A stretch of DNA of 39,576 nt from CAZLYK01 sp964563495. Lineage in GTDB: Bacteria > Acidobacteriota > Blastocatellia > RBC074. Shown here piece after piece: positions 7,447-15,420 of the stretch. The first letter of the stretch is position 1, and each line of letters starts with the position of its first letter. The notes under the pieces are model-generated. The model was not told where the DNA came from. It saw only the letters and a program-made list of their open reading frames with translations, and searched no databases. A program made the translations under genes and the position numbers. The stretch is from NCBI GenBank assembly GCA_964563495.1, contig CAZLYK010000041.1:1-39576 (forward strand), given 5' to 3'.

Positions 7447-8466
7447 ATGATCGTAGCTATGAAAGCAGAAGCCTCAGAAGAACAGATCCGGCACATTTGC
7501 GACCGAATACGCGAGTTCGGCTATACCCCGCACTTGATCAAAGGGACCGAGCGCACGGTGATCGCCGCGGTCGGCCCGGGCGACAAGAAAGAACACATCG
7601 AGCACCTCAAATCGGCTGACGGAGTCGAAGACGCTTTCCCCATCCTGCAGCCTTTCAAACTGGTCAGCAAAGAGGTCAAGAAGCAGAAGACGGCGATCAA
7701 GATCGGCGATGTCAGTATCGGTGATGGCGGCTTCGTCGTCATGGCCGGTCCGTGTTCGGTCGAAGGCCACGAGCAACTCATGGCCACGGCCGAAGCCGTG
7801 GCCGCCGCGGGAGCCGCGATCCTTCGCGGCGGCGCCTATAAACCACGCACTTCACCCTACGATTTTCAGGGTATGGCCGAGGAAGGTCTCAAGCTCCTGG
7901 CCGAAGCGCGCGAACGGACCGGGCTGAGGGTGATCACCGAGGTCCTCGATACGGAAGACGTCGAGCTGGTGGCGGAATATGCCGACATCCTACAGGTCGG
8001 CGCGCGCAACATGCAGAATTTCGCCCTGCTCAAGAAGCTCGGCGAAATCGATAAACCGGTCATGCTCAAACGCGGCCTCTCGGCGACGATCAAAGAGTTC
8101 CTGCTCTCAGCCGAATATATCGTCACCCACGGCAATCCCCGTGTCATGTTGTGCGAACGCGGAATCCGCACCTTTGAGACAGCGACTCGCAACACACTGG
8201 ATCTCGCAGCCGTTCCCCTGCTCAACGAGCTGACGCACCTCCCGGTGATCGTCGATCCCAGCCACGGGACTGGAAAACGCAGTCTGGTGCGGCCGCTGGC
8301 CAAAGCCTCGGTCGCGGTCGGGGCCGACGGGTTGATGGCCGAAGTCCATCCCAACCCCGAAAAGGCCTGGTCGGACGGACCGCAATCACTCCGTCCCGAA
8401 GAGTTCGCTAAACTCATGTCCGAGATCGAGCCCTACATCACCCTGCGTTTGAGCGAACAGACTTGA
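7447..8466 (+). CDS. aroF: 3-deoxy-7-phosphoheptulonate (DAHP) synthase, type I-beta with N-terminal regulatory domain
   Basis: 339 residues. It condenses phosphoenolpyruvate with erythrose 4-phosphate, the first step of the shikimate pathway. A ferredoxin-like regulatory domain of about 70 residues (as in Thermotoga DAHP synthase) precedes the barrel, which has MAGPCSVE at about 99-106, LRGGAYKPRTSPYDFQG, QVGARNMQNF, KRGLSATIKE and DPSHGTGKR. The metal and substrate ligands of the family are all visible. An AGGAG site lies about 10 bases before the ATG. It lies 89 bases downstream of pheA and is probably co-transcribed, so the leader-peptide attenuator would control both the entry step and the Phe branch. 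Confidence 0.95.
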   Translation: MIVAMKAEASEEQIRHICDRIREFGYTPHLIKGTERTVIAAVGPGDKKEHIEHLKSADGVEDAFPILQPFKLVSKEVKKQKTAIKIGDVSIGDGGFVVMAGPCSVEGHEQLMATAEAVAAAGAAILRGGAYKPRTSPYDFQGMAEEGLKLLAEARERTGLRVITEVLDTEDVELVAEYADILQVGARNMQNFALLKKLGEIDKPVMLKRGLSATIKEFLLSAEYIVTHGNPRVMLCERGIRTFETATRNTLDLAAVPLLNELTHLPVIVDPSHGTGKRSLVRPLAKASVAVGADGLMAEVHPNPEKAWSDGPQSLRPEEFAKLMSEIEPYITLRLSEQT

Positions 8467-8471
8467 TCGAT

Positions 8472-8555
8472 TAGACACGGTCGACGGGATTGATCTATGA
8501 TCGGCTGGGATTTTATCCTCCCCCGGTCTTGCAGAAATCCCGTCGATCCTGTCTA
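8472..8555. repeat. Imperfect inverted repeat of the CAGGAT family
   Basis: Arms 8472-8491 and 8536-8555 pair over 20 bases with two mismatches (CACGGT against CAGGAT). It separates the aromatic operon from the orphan gene at 8566. It is the most diverged complete copy in the window and is probably decaying. Confidence 0.7.
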
Positions 8556-8565
8556 TTTTCATATT

Positions 8566-8814
8566 ATGAGAGTCAAAAAGACCGCTTTGATTGTTTGCAA
8601 CAACGAGAAGAAATTCTGGATTACCCAAAAACAGTTCTGGAATATGGTCCGCGAAGGCGTCGTCATCCAGACGGGTAACCAGCCGCTGACAGGCAAATTT
8701 CGTGGCCGCGACGATCAATTATTAATCACCCTCCGCCACACCGTGCTCAATAAGGCGACCCCGATCCATACCGGCGAAGTCCTCCGATCCGGCCGGCTTA
8801 AGAAGAGGAAATAG
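8566..8814 (+). CDS. Small basic protein of unknown function
   Basis: 82 residues, starting MRVKKTALIVCNNEKKFWIT and ending in a lysine/arginine tail (LKKRK). I recognise no family. The pattern is a mixed alpha/beta domain with several aromatic residues near residues 17-28 and a basic C-terminus, which might suit nucleic-acid binding, but nothing specific supports that. No signal peptide or membrane segment. It is flanked on both sides by hairpin repeats (8472-8555 and 8809-8885), and its stop codon TAG at 8812-8814 lies inside the second repeat. The ATG at 8566 is chosen because the longer frame would read through the upstream repeat. Confidence 0.6.
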   Translation: MRVKKTALIVCNNEKKFWITQKQFWNMVREGVVIQTGNQPLTGKFRGRDDQLLITLRHTVLNKATPIHTGEVLRSGRLKKRK

Positions 8815-8885
8815 ACAGGATTTTTGCAGGATTCAACAAATAGTCCGGTTGAATCCTGCAAAAACCCTGTTAATCCTGTCTATTT
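8809..8885. repeat. Asymmetric inverted repeat of the CAGGAT family
   Basis: Left arm 8809-8837 and right arm 8848-8885 pair at both ends, but the right arm has about nine extra bases (one unit) that the left arm lacks, leaving a bulge. This suggests loss of one hexamer unit from one arm. The left arm supplies the stop codon of the gene at 8566. Confidence 0.85.
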
Positions 8886-8913
8886 CTTCTTTGATAAATT
8901 TTCTCGGGATTAC

Positions 8914-9080
8914 GGGAACTTTTCCACCGGTCGGGCGTGTTGATGTCCAGCTTGTGTGAGGAAGACCGAAACTTGAGCGAGGCTCGTACAGGGTGGGGAG
9001 ATAAATCTCTCTTGAGCAATCTCGCCCAGAGGTCTTAGCAATCGCATTGCATAGAGTGGCTATTCGCCAATAATCACATT
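8914..9080 (+). other. Intergenic stretch, possible small RNA
   Basis: No coding frame is convincing here. GGGAACTT at 8914-8921 followed 16-17 bases later by GTGTTGA resembles an ECF-sigma promoter (GGAACTT type). Downstream, AAGACC (8962-8967) can pair with GGTCTT (9031-9036) around smaller stems, and a strong hairpin with a T-rich tail follows at 9081-9122. Together this would make a transcript of about 170 bases. It matches no RNA family I know, so this is a candidate only. Confidence 0.3.
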
Positions 9081-9122
9081 AAGGGAACTGATGACTTGTG
9101 AGGGGGCATCAGTTCCCTTTTG
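9081..9122 (+). terminator. Intrinsic terminator hairpin, plus-strand oriented (possibly bidirectional)
   Basis: Arms AAGGGAACTGATG (9081-9093) and CATCAGTTCCCTT (9107-9119) pair perfectly over 13 bases, followed on the plus strand by TTTGTGTTT. It also lies just past the stop codon of the minus-strand MoaD gene and may end that transcript, though the minus-strand side has a poorer T-run. Confidence 0.65.
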
Positions 9123-9131
9123 TGTTTCTGC

Positions 9132-9407
9132 TCAGCCTCCGGCGATGGCCGGGACGATCGAGACTTCGGCTTGTTCACCGACAGTGGTCTTCAATTTATC
9201 GAGGAATCTGACGTCTTCTCCATCGACATAGACATTGATGAAGCGCCTCAGATCGCCGTTCTCTTCGCACAAACGAGCGCGGATGCCTGGGAACTGAACT
9301 TCCAATTGATCGAAAATCTCGTTGACGTTTTTGCCGGCGGTTTCCACGGTTTCGACCCCGTTGGTGAAACGGCGTAACGGTGTGGGAATAATCACGGTTT
9401 GAGGCAT
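9132..9407 (-). CDS. MoaD/ThiS-family sulfur carrier protein
   Basis: 91 residues with a ubiquitin-like fold and the C-terminal Gly-Gly (residues 90-91) that is adenylated and thiocarboxylated in this family. The segments VIIPTPLRRFTNG, FINVYVDGEDVRFL and VSIVPAIAGG are typical. MoaD serves molybdopterin, ThiS serves thiamine and CysO serves cysteine synthesis. No molybdopterin or thiamine gene is nearby; instead the gene lies 58 bases downstream of a threonine-synthase-like PLP enzyme and should share its SAM-riboswitch-controlled transcript. This points to sulfur delivery for an amino acid. The partner activating enzyme and any JAMM protease are not in the window. Confidence 0.88.
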   Translation of the reverse strand: MPQTVIIPTPLRRFTNGVETVETAGKNVNEIFDQLEVQFPGIRARLCEENGDLRRFINVYVDGEDVRFLDKLKTTVGEQAEVSIVPAIAGG

Positions 9408-9465
9408 ATCAGTTCCTTTCTAAGGGTAAAATTGTTGAAAACATCAATCGAGTGGCGTCACCCGA

Positions 9466-10707
<1,242 letters not shown>

Positions 10708-10727
10708 ATTCTCTCCTCCGAAAACCC

Positions 10728-10808
10728 GGGAACGCGGGCGTCGGAGCCCGCACGGGTTGATAATCAGTTTCTTTGCCGGAACATGCGGGCTCCGACGCCC
10801 GCGTTCCC
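10728..10808. repeat. Perfect 25-bp inverted repeat in the thrC leader
   Basis: Arms 10728-10752 and 10784-10808 are exact reverse complements. Each arm contains a smaller palindrome (GCGGGC and GCCCGC around GTCGGA). It lies between the second riboswitch terminator and the thrC ribosome site, so it is within the 5' untranslated RNA. The sequence is unrelated to the CAGGAT family. Confidence 0.9.
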
Positions 10809-10812
10809 AGGC

Positions 10813-10849
10813 TAAAAAAGCCCCACGCTAAAGTCAGCGTGGGGCTTTT
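10813..10849 (-). terminator. Intrinsic terminator of the second (thrC-proximal) SAM-II riboswitch
   Basis: Read on the minus strand, a perfect 14-bp stem (10836-10849 with 10816-10829, loop six bases) ends in a run of six T. It directly follows the second aptamer and precedes thrC, as expected for an OFF switch acting by transcription termination. Confidence 0.85.
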
Positions 10850-10857
10850 GAATGCCT

Positions 10858-10907
10858 CAGCTCTTTAGCAGTTTTTTGAGTGGAGCAAGTCGCTTAAATC
10901 GCCACTG
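10858..10907 (-). promoter_or_regulatory. SAM-II-type riboswitch aptamer, second copy
   Basis: On the minus strand the P1 stem is AGTGG (10879-10883 side) with CCACT (10902-10906 side), enclosing GATTTAAGCGACTTGCT. It is followed by an A-rich joining strand and the conserved GCTAAAGAGC. The order (stem, GAUUUA loop, UUGC, closing stem, A-rich strand, GCUAAA) is that of SAM-II pseudoknots. One conserved loop position differs (CGAUUU for UGAUUU). It binds S-adenosylmethionine in known members. Confidence 0.85.
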
Positions 10908-10956
10908 TCAATTTTCAAAAGCCGGAAAAACCGCGTGTCAATCTCGTGGCCGGAAA

Positions 10957-10992
10957 TATGAAAAGCCCCGCGCTCTTAAGCGCGAGGCTTTT
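10957..10992 (-). terminator. Intrinsic terminator of the first (promoter-proximal) SAM-II riboswitch
   Basis: On the minus strand the arms at 10979-10992 and 10961-10974 pair over 14 positions with one mismatch, followed by TTTT. It lies about 14 bases after the first aptamer. The T-run is shorter than that of the second terminator, so it may be leakier. Confidence 0.78.
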
Positions 10993-11005
10993 AAATTCGA
11001 CCTCA

Positions 11006-11057
11006 GGGCTCTTTAGCGCATTTTTTACGTGGAGCAAGTTGCCGTAAATCACCACGA
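11006..11057 (-). promoter_or_regulatory. SAM-II-type riboswitch aptamer, first copy
   Basis: The minus strand reads TCGTGGTGATTTACGGCAAC, then TTGCTCCACG, an A-rich joining strand and GCGCTAAAGAGCC. It can be laid against the published env metX SAM-II aptamer position by position: P1 CGTGG/CCACG (11028-11032 with 11052-11056), loop TGATTTA, conserved TTGC, A-rich strand and GCTAAA. Expected function is SAM sensing to switch off the downstream genes. This copy keeps the conserved loop better than the second. Confidence 0.9.
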
Positions 11058-11075
11058 TTAATTTTGTGAAGGCGC

Positions 11076-11104
11076 ACCATACACCGGCAGGGCTTTGCCG
11101 TCAA
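11076..11104 (-). promoter_or_regulatory. Sigma-70-type promoter for the SAM-riboswitch/thrC/moaD transcript
   Basis: On the minus strand TTGACG (plus coordinates 11099-11104) and TATGGT (11076-11081) are separated by 17 bases. The predicted start near 11069 leaves only about a dozen bases before the first aptamer. Confidence 0.7.
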
Positions 11105-11224
11105 GTAAATTCACCCTTTAGTGGGGAGACTTAGTGAAATACTATTCATCCCGTCAATAACTGGTTATACTAAGGATGAATTTTTCGTCAGCATCGAGCA
11201 TCGCCGGTAAGGAGGGTCGGATCT

Positions 11225-11713
11225 ATGTTTTGCCCGGACTGTGGAGCGAACAACGTCAGTGGACAGAAATTCTGCACTCGCTGCGGAACCAACCTGATCG
11301 CGATTGACCGCGCGCGCGAATTCGTTCAGGAGATTTCGAGCGGGGCTCCGGTGCCGGTGGTATCTCCGTCCGCCATTCTCTGGATCGTCGCCCTGGTCAG
11401 TATCATCGGGTTCATCGCGACGACGATTGGCATCGTGGCTTTATTGGAACTAGACGAGACTCACGGTCCGATCCCGGTCATGTTCGGGATCGGCGGGTTC
11501 GCTACGATAATTCTGATCTGCCGTTATCTCCTCAATACCCTCAAACAGTCGGCGAAGCCGGAGCCTAAACCGATAGCACCCGCTTACGCTTCGCCTTCCG
11601 CCGTGCGCGGCGCAACCAATCGTTCGCTCAATCAGGCCCAGGTCGGATATCAAAGCATTATCGAGGACCCGACAAAACAGTTCGAGGCCGCGCGCAAAAA
11701 TAGACAGGATTAA
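11225..11713 (+). CDS. Zinc-ribbon membrane protein of unknown function
   Basis: 162 residues. An N-terminal zinc ribbon (CPDCG and CTRCG, residues 3-22) is followed by two membrane segments (about 50-75 and 85-102) and a basic, proline-rich tail. Such zinc-ribbon/membrane proteins are common in Acidobacteriota and have no known role. An AAGGAGGG ribosome site lies upstream of the ATG. The last residues NRQD and the TAA stop are encoded by a half-copy of the CAGGAT repeat (11696-11720), so the natural C-terminus appears to have been replaced or extended by the repeat. Confidence 0.72.
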   Translation: MFCPDCGANNVSGQKFCTRCGTNLIAIDRAREFVQEISSGAPVPVVSPSAILWIVALVSIIGFIATTIGIVALLELDETHGPIPVMFGIGGFATIILICRYLLNTLKQSAKPEPKPIAPAYASPSAVRGATNRSLNQAQVGYQSIIEDPTKQFEAARKNRQD

Positions 11714-11720
11714 CAGGATT
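11696..11720. repeat. Left half-copy of the CAGGAT repeat
   Basis: The leading two hexamers of the family are present but there is no matching right arm, so no hairpin can form. It lies between two convergent genes only 15 bases apart and supplies the last four codons and the stop of the upstream gene. Confidence 0.8.
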
Positions 11721-11728
11721 CCTACATT

Positions 11729-12490
11729 CTATCTCCCCTGCGCCTTCCTCATCGAAGCCATGATGCCGATTTGTTGCCGGCTTTTGAGCCTGACACTTCG
11801 CAGCCATTCGTCATATCCATCGGCGATCAATCGGATCTGATGTTCTCCCTCGACCAGCTTGATCGTCCGCGGGGTGAGACCTGAAAACTGCCCGTTCACG
11901 TATATCCGAGCCGGCGCGTAACTATTGATCGTGACCAGACCTGAATTGCCGTATTGATTAGATTCGACTTGCTCGATACCCAGCGAAACGCCGGGTTTGA
12001 ATCCTTGAAAAGCCGTGGAAGCGGCGCCCTCAAGGGAGCCATCCTGAGCGGCGAGGTTGGGATTATCCGATGGGTCATCGAGCGAGGGAAGCTCCTCGAT
12101 CCGGTGTGGCATCGACTTGACGCTTTCGCGGGCTGCCACCGGCTGTTTGATCGGCTCGTTTGATTGATCGGCGTCCGTTGCTCCTGCCGAGGGCCGGCGC
12201 GAAGAGGCGCCGGTTCGGCTGCGGCGACCTTTTTGTCCGCCATCAGCCGGTTGGGACGCCTTCTTGAAGCCATTGATCAATTCCTTCCAATCGATGGACC
12301 TGGCGATCAACACTGATCCACCAATCAGAAACGCCAATATCAAGAGATTGATTACCTGTGACAAGACGCGGTCGAAAACCCATTTTCTGGGTTCAGCCGG
12401 ATCAAGAGGGTAATTCTGTAATGGCGTACGGCAGACCGGACAATAAAAATGGAAATCCAGGACTTCTGTTCGACACTTAGGGCACTGCAT
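11729..12490 (-). CDS. Zinc-ribbon, single-membrane-pass protein with C-terminal PEGA domain
   Basis: 253 residues from the ATG at 12490. An N-terminal zinc ribbon (CPKC and CPVC, residues 3-19), one membrane segment (about 46-62), a long polar linker, and a C-terminal PEGA-like domain (about 185-250) with PARIYVNGQFSGLTPRTIKL and GEHQIRLIADGYDEW. PEGA domains are surface beta-sandwich modules. The layout predicts a cytoplasmic zinc ribbon and an external PEGA domain. Function unknown. It ends 15 bases from the convergent zinc-ribbon gene at 11225. Confidence 0.75.
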   Translation of the reverse strand: MQCPKCRTEVLDFHFYCPVCRTPLQNYPLDPAEPRKWVFDRVLSQVINLLILAFLIGGSVLIARSIDWKELINGFKKASQPADGGQKGRRSRTGASSRRPSAGATDADQSNEPIKQPVAARESVKSMPHRIEELPSLDDPSDNPNLAAQDGSLEGAASTAFQGFKPGVSLGIEQVESNQYGNSGLVTINSYAPARIYVNGQFSGLTPRTIKLVEGEHQIRLIADGYDEWLRSVRLKSRQQIGIMASMRKAQGR

Positions 12491-12585
12491 GACTATGTCT
12501 CGCAAATCTCAAAAATTTCGGGGGCAATGAGCTTCAGCAGAGACGGCGATCCAACGTGAGTTGCCCGCCTATCATGGCATAAAAG

Positions 12586-12690
12586 ATGAATAACGGGAAG
12601 GTAACCATGGCCCCGGTTAAACCGGTGCCGGACGAGAATATATGGAATCTGGCCGCTTATCGGCGGACGCTCTCGGCCAGGTCTCAAGGG
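12586..12690 (+). pseudogene. Possible remnant of a cytochrome c C-terminus
   Basis: One frame reads PVPDENIWNLAAYRRTLSAR, close to the C-terminal helix of class I cytochromes c (D-E-x-I-W-x-L-x-A-Y-x-R-x-L). No heme-binding CxxCH or methionine region lies upstream, so at most this is a fragment of an older gene. Confidence 0.3.
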
Positions 12691-12694
12691 GCGC

Positions 12695-12738
12695 AAAAAA
12701 AATTGAGGACTGAGCGATTTAACCTTCTCAGTCCTCAA
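12695..12738 (-). terminator. Intrinsic terminator of the minus-strand gene at 12775-13107
   Basis: Arms 12727-12738 and 12703-12714 pair perfectly over 12 bases. On the minus strand the hairpin is followed by seven or more T. It lies 37 bases past the stop codon of the upstream minus-strand gene. Confidence 0.8.
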
Positions 12739-12774
12739 GACTTTTCGAGGAATCTATTCAAGGAAAATACTGTT

Positions 12775-13107
12775 TTAAGACATCTCGATCCCGACGGCGC
12801 GCAATGCATCCAGAGTGGTCGGTTTTGATTCCAAAAGTCTCATTTGACCGTCACAAACGATCGCTAAAGGCCGGCCATTGTGCCTTTTGCCGTGGGAGAA
12901 ATCAAAATTCATATCCTCACCGGTGGTCAGTAACCACATATCGGTCAACCACTCGTGGATGATCGAATTGACCTTCTCCTGCAGATGCGGATGATCGACA
13001 GCCACAGTGCGATTCTCGGCAGCCGAATTGGATTCGATTGAGTTGTTTACCGCAACCAATTCATCGGCCGCCGCCACCAGTTTCACTTCTCTTGGCTTCT
13101 TAATCAT
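12775..13107 (-). CDS. Hypothetical protein
   Basis: 110 residues from the ATG at 13107, which has GAGGGAG about 10 bases upstream; an in-frame TTG at 13215 would add 36 mostly basic residues. I recognise no family. The N-terminus is MIKKPREVKLVAAADELVAV. The middle (about 45-80) is rich in Trp, Asp and His, and the C-terminus is charged. No membrane segment or signal peptide. The gene has its own strong terminator at 12695-12738 and appears monocistronic, which supports it being real. Confidence 0.55.
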   Translation of the reverse strand: MIKKPREVKLVAAADELVAVNNSIESNSAAENRTVAVDHPHLQEKVNSIIHEWLTDMWLLTTGEDMNFDFSHGKRHNGRPLAIVCDGQMRLLESKPTTLDALRAVGIEMS

Positions 13108-13215
13108 CGTCGTCACTCCCTCACTTTCAAAATCCAACTCCGCCAACCGCCCTCTCAGACGCAACCTTAATGCCAGAAGTTGCTTTACTTTTTTATTCGA
13201 TCTCAAAAGTTTCAA

Positions 13216-13790
13216 TCAGGCACCGCCAGTCACTGATAATATCCAATGAACGGGGTGTAATCTTCCGCCTTGCAATAAGATAATGACCAGACCGCCGGCC
13301 GGTAACCCTGATCGTATCTTTGTCATTGAGCGGTAATAACTGCCGGTCGTTTTGAAATTCTTACCCTTCCGCCGGCGATTTGTGCGGATTCAGGCTATCT
13401 AATGTCAACGAATGAAGACAAAAGGTGACGCCGAGCAGGCTACACTGCCAAAACGCGGGTACGCCGATGGGGTAAAGAATCGGTCGTTCGCCTTGACATC
13501 GGTCGGCTGATCTTTATCATTATCCTTGTTTTCGCCCTCATAAAGTTAAATAACTTCTGATTCCTGAAAATATTCGGCGACGTACCGGAAAAAATTGTTT
13601 TTCTTGAGTTGAAATTATTTGTGCTCGATTGCGAAAATAGCCGGTATGGAAAGTAGAGGGTCCCATCCATGACAATCGGCGTCAGGATTGCAGCCGCAGA
13701 AGGGTTCAGATGTAGCCGATCTCGCTGAGCCAGGTTTTGCTCCGCCCCCCAAGACGAACTCCAGTCATCTTTTCCGAGTGGGAGAAAGAT
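13216..13790 (+). other. Divergent intergenic region with a candidate promoter and long leader
   Basis: No convincing gene is seen. TTGACA at 13493-13498 and TATCAT at 13515-13520, 16 bases apart, make a plausible promoter for the beta-propeller gene at 13791. That would leave an untranslated leader of about 260 bases, in which I find no known riboswitch. The AT-rich part 13540-13640 differs from its surroundings. The minus-strand frame 13440-13892 was considered and rejected. Confidence 0.4.
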
Positions 13791-15362
13791 ATGGGAAGCG
13801 GTTTCGACAAATATGAAATCATCAATACTCCTGAGGCAAAAGGCATGCGCACGCTGCCCTCGTCGCGCGGCCAGAGCCTCAACGTCGGCCAATTGGTGGC
13901 ACGTCGAGGCGTCGGGTTAAAATCTGTCTATGTGGCACCGATTGGAAGATCGATGTCGGCGGAAGAGTATCAATACCTCAAGGCGAATGCCGTCACCTCG
14001 GCTGAAGCGGCGCGGGCATTGCAGCTTTTACAGGCGGATCCGGCCAAGCCGGACAATTCGCACGAGCATGAGACTCTGCGGCTGACGAGCGATTTTGGAG
14101 GGCTCGATGACACCGAGATGTCTCGGTCTGATTGCCAGATCGCAGCAGGACGACAACATCTGATCGCGACGGTCAATGCGGCCTGGGGTGTTTTTGACAA
14201 GGCGGGGCGATTGCTGCTGCGGCGCAACTTCTCGGATATGTTTTCCGAGTTGATCGACAATCTCATGATCTTCAGCCCGAAGGTTGTCTACGATCATTTT
14301 CGGGATGGGTGGATTATGTCAGCCTGCGCTCGTCGAATCGACGATCAATCTGCCTATATCCTGCTGGCCTATTCAAAAGGGAGCGATCCACTCGGTGATT
14401 GGTGGATCTGGGCGCTCGATGCACGTTATGACGGAGGTAACCGAACCGGCAACTGGGCGGATGGGCTGGGTTTGTCGGTCGACAACACCTCTCTCTATTT
14501 GACTGCCAATATGTTCGGGTCACAGGGGCACTTCGTCTACGCAAAACTTCGTATCCTCAATAAAAAAGAGTTGAATATAGGCGGCGTGCTTCACGGATGG
14601 GATTTCTGGCAGTTGCGTAATGGGGACGGTTCAGCGGCATTCGGGTTGCAGCCGGCGGCCAACCTGAGAGCGGCCGGCGCCCAGTACCTGCTCAACGCCT
14701 CAGCCGACGGCCAGGGGCTGACTCAATGGACGATTCAACAGCCATCGCGGCAAACGCCGGTTCTGACGCGCAGATTCATCCCTACGGTAAGCTACCAGGT
14801 TGCGCCGGACGCCAGGCAGCCGGCGATTGATCGTTTGATCGACACCGGCGACACCAGGCTGTGTGGGGTGGTTTTCCGGCACGGCTTTTTATGGACGGCT
14901 CACACCATCTCCGCCAACTGGGGTGATGACGTCAATGTGGCGGCGATTCAATGGTTCCAGGTCAATCCGCGCGCGGGGGTGATAACCCAGCAGGGGATCT
15001 TCGGCGCGCCCCATTTTTACTACTTCTGCCCGGCCGTCACGGTCGACGGCGAAGGGGACATGATTCTGGTCTTCAACCGTTCGGGGGATCCGGACTTCCC
15101 TGAAATCCGTTTTGCCGGCAGAGGGCTGTCCGACGAGATCAATACCTTGCAGGCCAGCGCTTCCCTGCAACTCAGTTCCTCAACCGGCCCTTCGGAATGG
15201 AGCATCTGCAGCGGCGCTTCGACCGCCTCTGATGATCTGACTATCTGGATCATGAGCCAGTATGCCGCGACCGAAGTCGACTGGGCGACATGGATTGGAT
15301 CGATCGTTTATCGTCAGCCAAGCGGCGCGGTCAATTCGCACCAGGAATCGATCTACGTCTAA
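13791..15362 (+). CDS. Large beta-propeller-like protein of unknown function
   Basis: 523 residues from the ATG at 13791, which has a GGGAG site 7 bases upstream. No signal peptide is seen. From about residue 100 the sequence has propeller-type repeats: IAAGRQHLIATVNAAWGVFD, SPKVVYDHFRDGWIMSACAR, GSDPLGDWWIWALDARYDGG, YLTANMFGSQG and YAKLRILNKKEL. Similar proteins in Acidobacteriota and other soil bacteria contain tandem W-x-D/VYD blades and are uncharacterised. The last third keeps the pattern (FYYFCPAVTVDGEGDMILVF). It may bind a carbohydrate or protein partner; this is not shown. The stop codon is followed at once by the short inverted repeat 15362-15392. Confidence 0.65.
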   Translation: MGSGFDKYEIINTPEAKGMRTLPSSRGQSLNVGQLVARRGVGLKSVYVAPIGRSMSAEEYQYLKANAVTSAEAARALQLLQADPAKPDNSHEHETLRLTSDFGGLDDTEMSRSDCQIAAGRQHLIATVNAAWGVFDKAGRLLLRRNFSDMFSELIDNLMIFSPKVVYDHFRDGWIMSACARRIDDQSAYILLAYSKGSDPLGDWWIWALDARYDGGNRTGNWADGLGLSVDNTSLYLTANMFGSQGHFVYAKLRILNKKELNIGGVLHGWDFWQLRNGDGSAAFGLQPAANLRAAGAQYLLNASADGQGLTQWTIQQPSRQTPVLTRRFIPTVSYQVAPDARQPAIDRLIDTGDTRLCGVVFRHGFLWTAHTISANWGDDVNVAAIQWFQVNPRAGVITQQGIFGAPHFYYFCPAVTVDGEGDMILVFNRSGDPDFPEIRFAGRGLSDEINTLQASASLQLSSSTGPSEWSICSGASTASDDLTIWIMSQYAATEVDWATWIGSIVYRQPSGAVNSHQESIYV

Positions 15363-15392
15363 AAATAGACAGGATTTAATCCTGTCTATTTT
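15362..15392. repeat. Minimal CAGGAT-family inverted repeat
   Basis: Arms 15362-15376 and 15378-15392 are perfect complements over 15 bases with a single-base centre; only the outermost hexamer remains. It begins on the last base of the propeller gene stop codon. It could be the basic form or a shortened form with the inner units lost. Confidence 0.9.
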
Positions 15393-15420
15393 CCCCCTCA
15401 CCTCTGCTATCATCCGCGTT

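Noticed and set aside
13440..13892. Minus-strand frame of 150 codons upstream of the propeller gene
   Set aside because: Overlaps the start of the propeller gene, has mixed composition and no good start; a promoter is more likely in this stretch.
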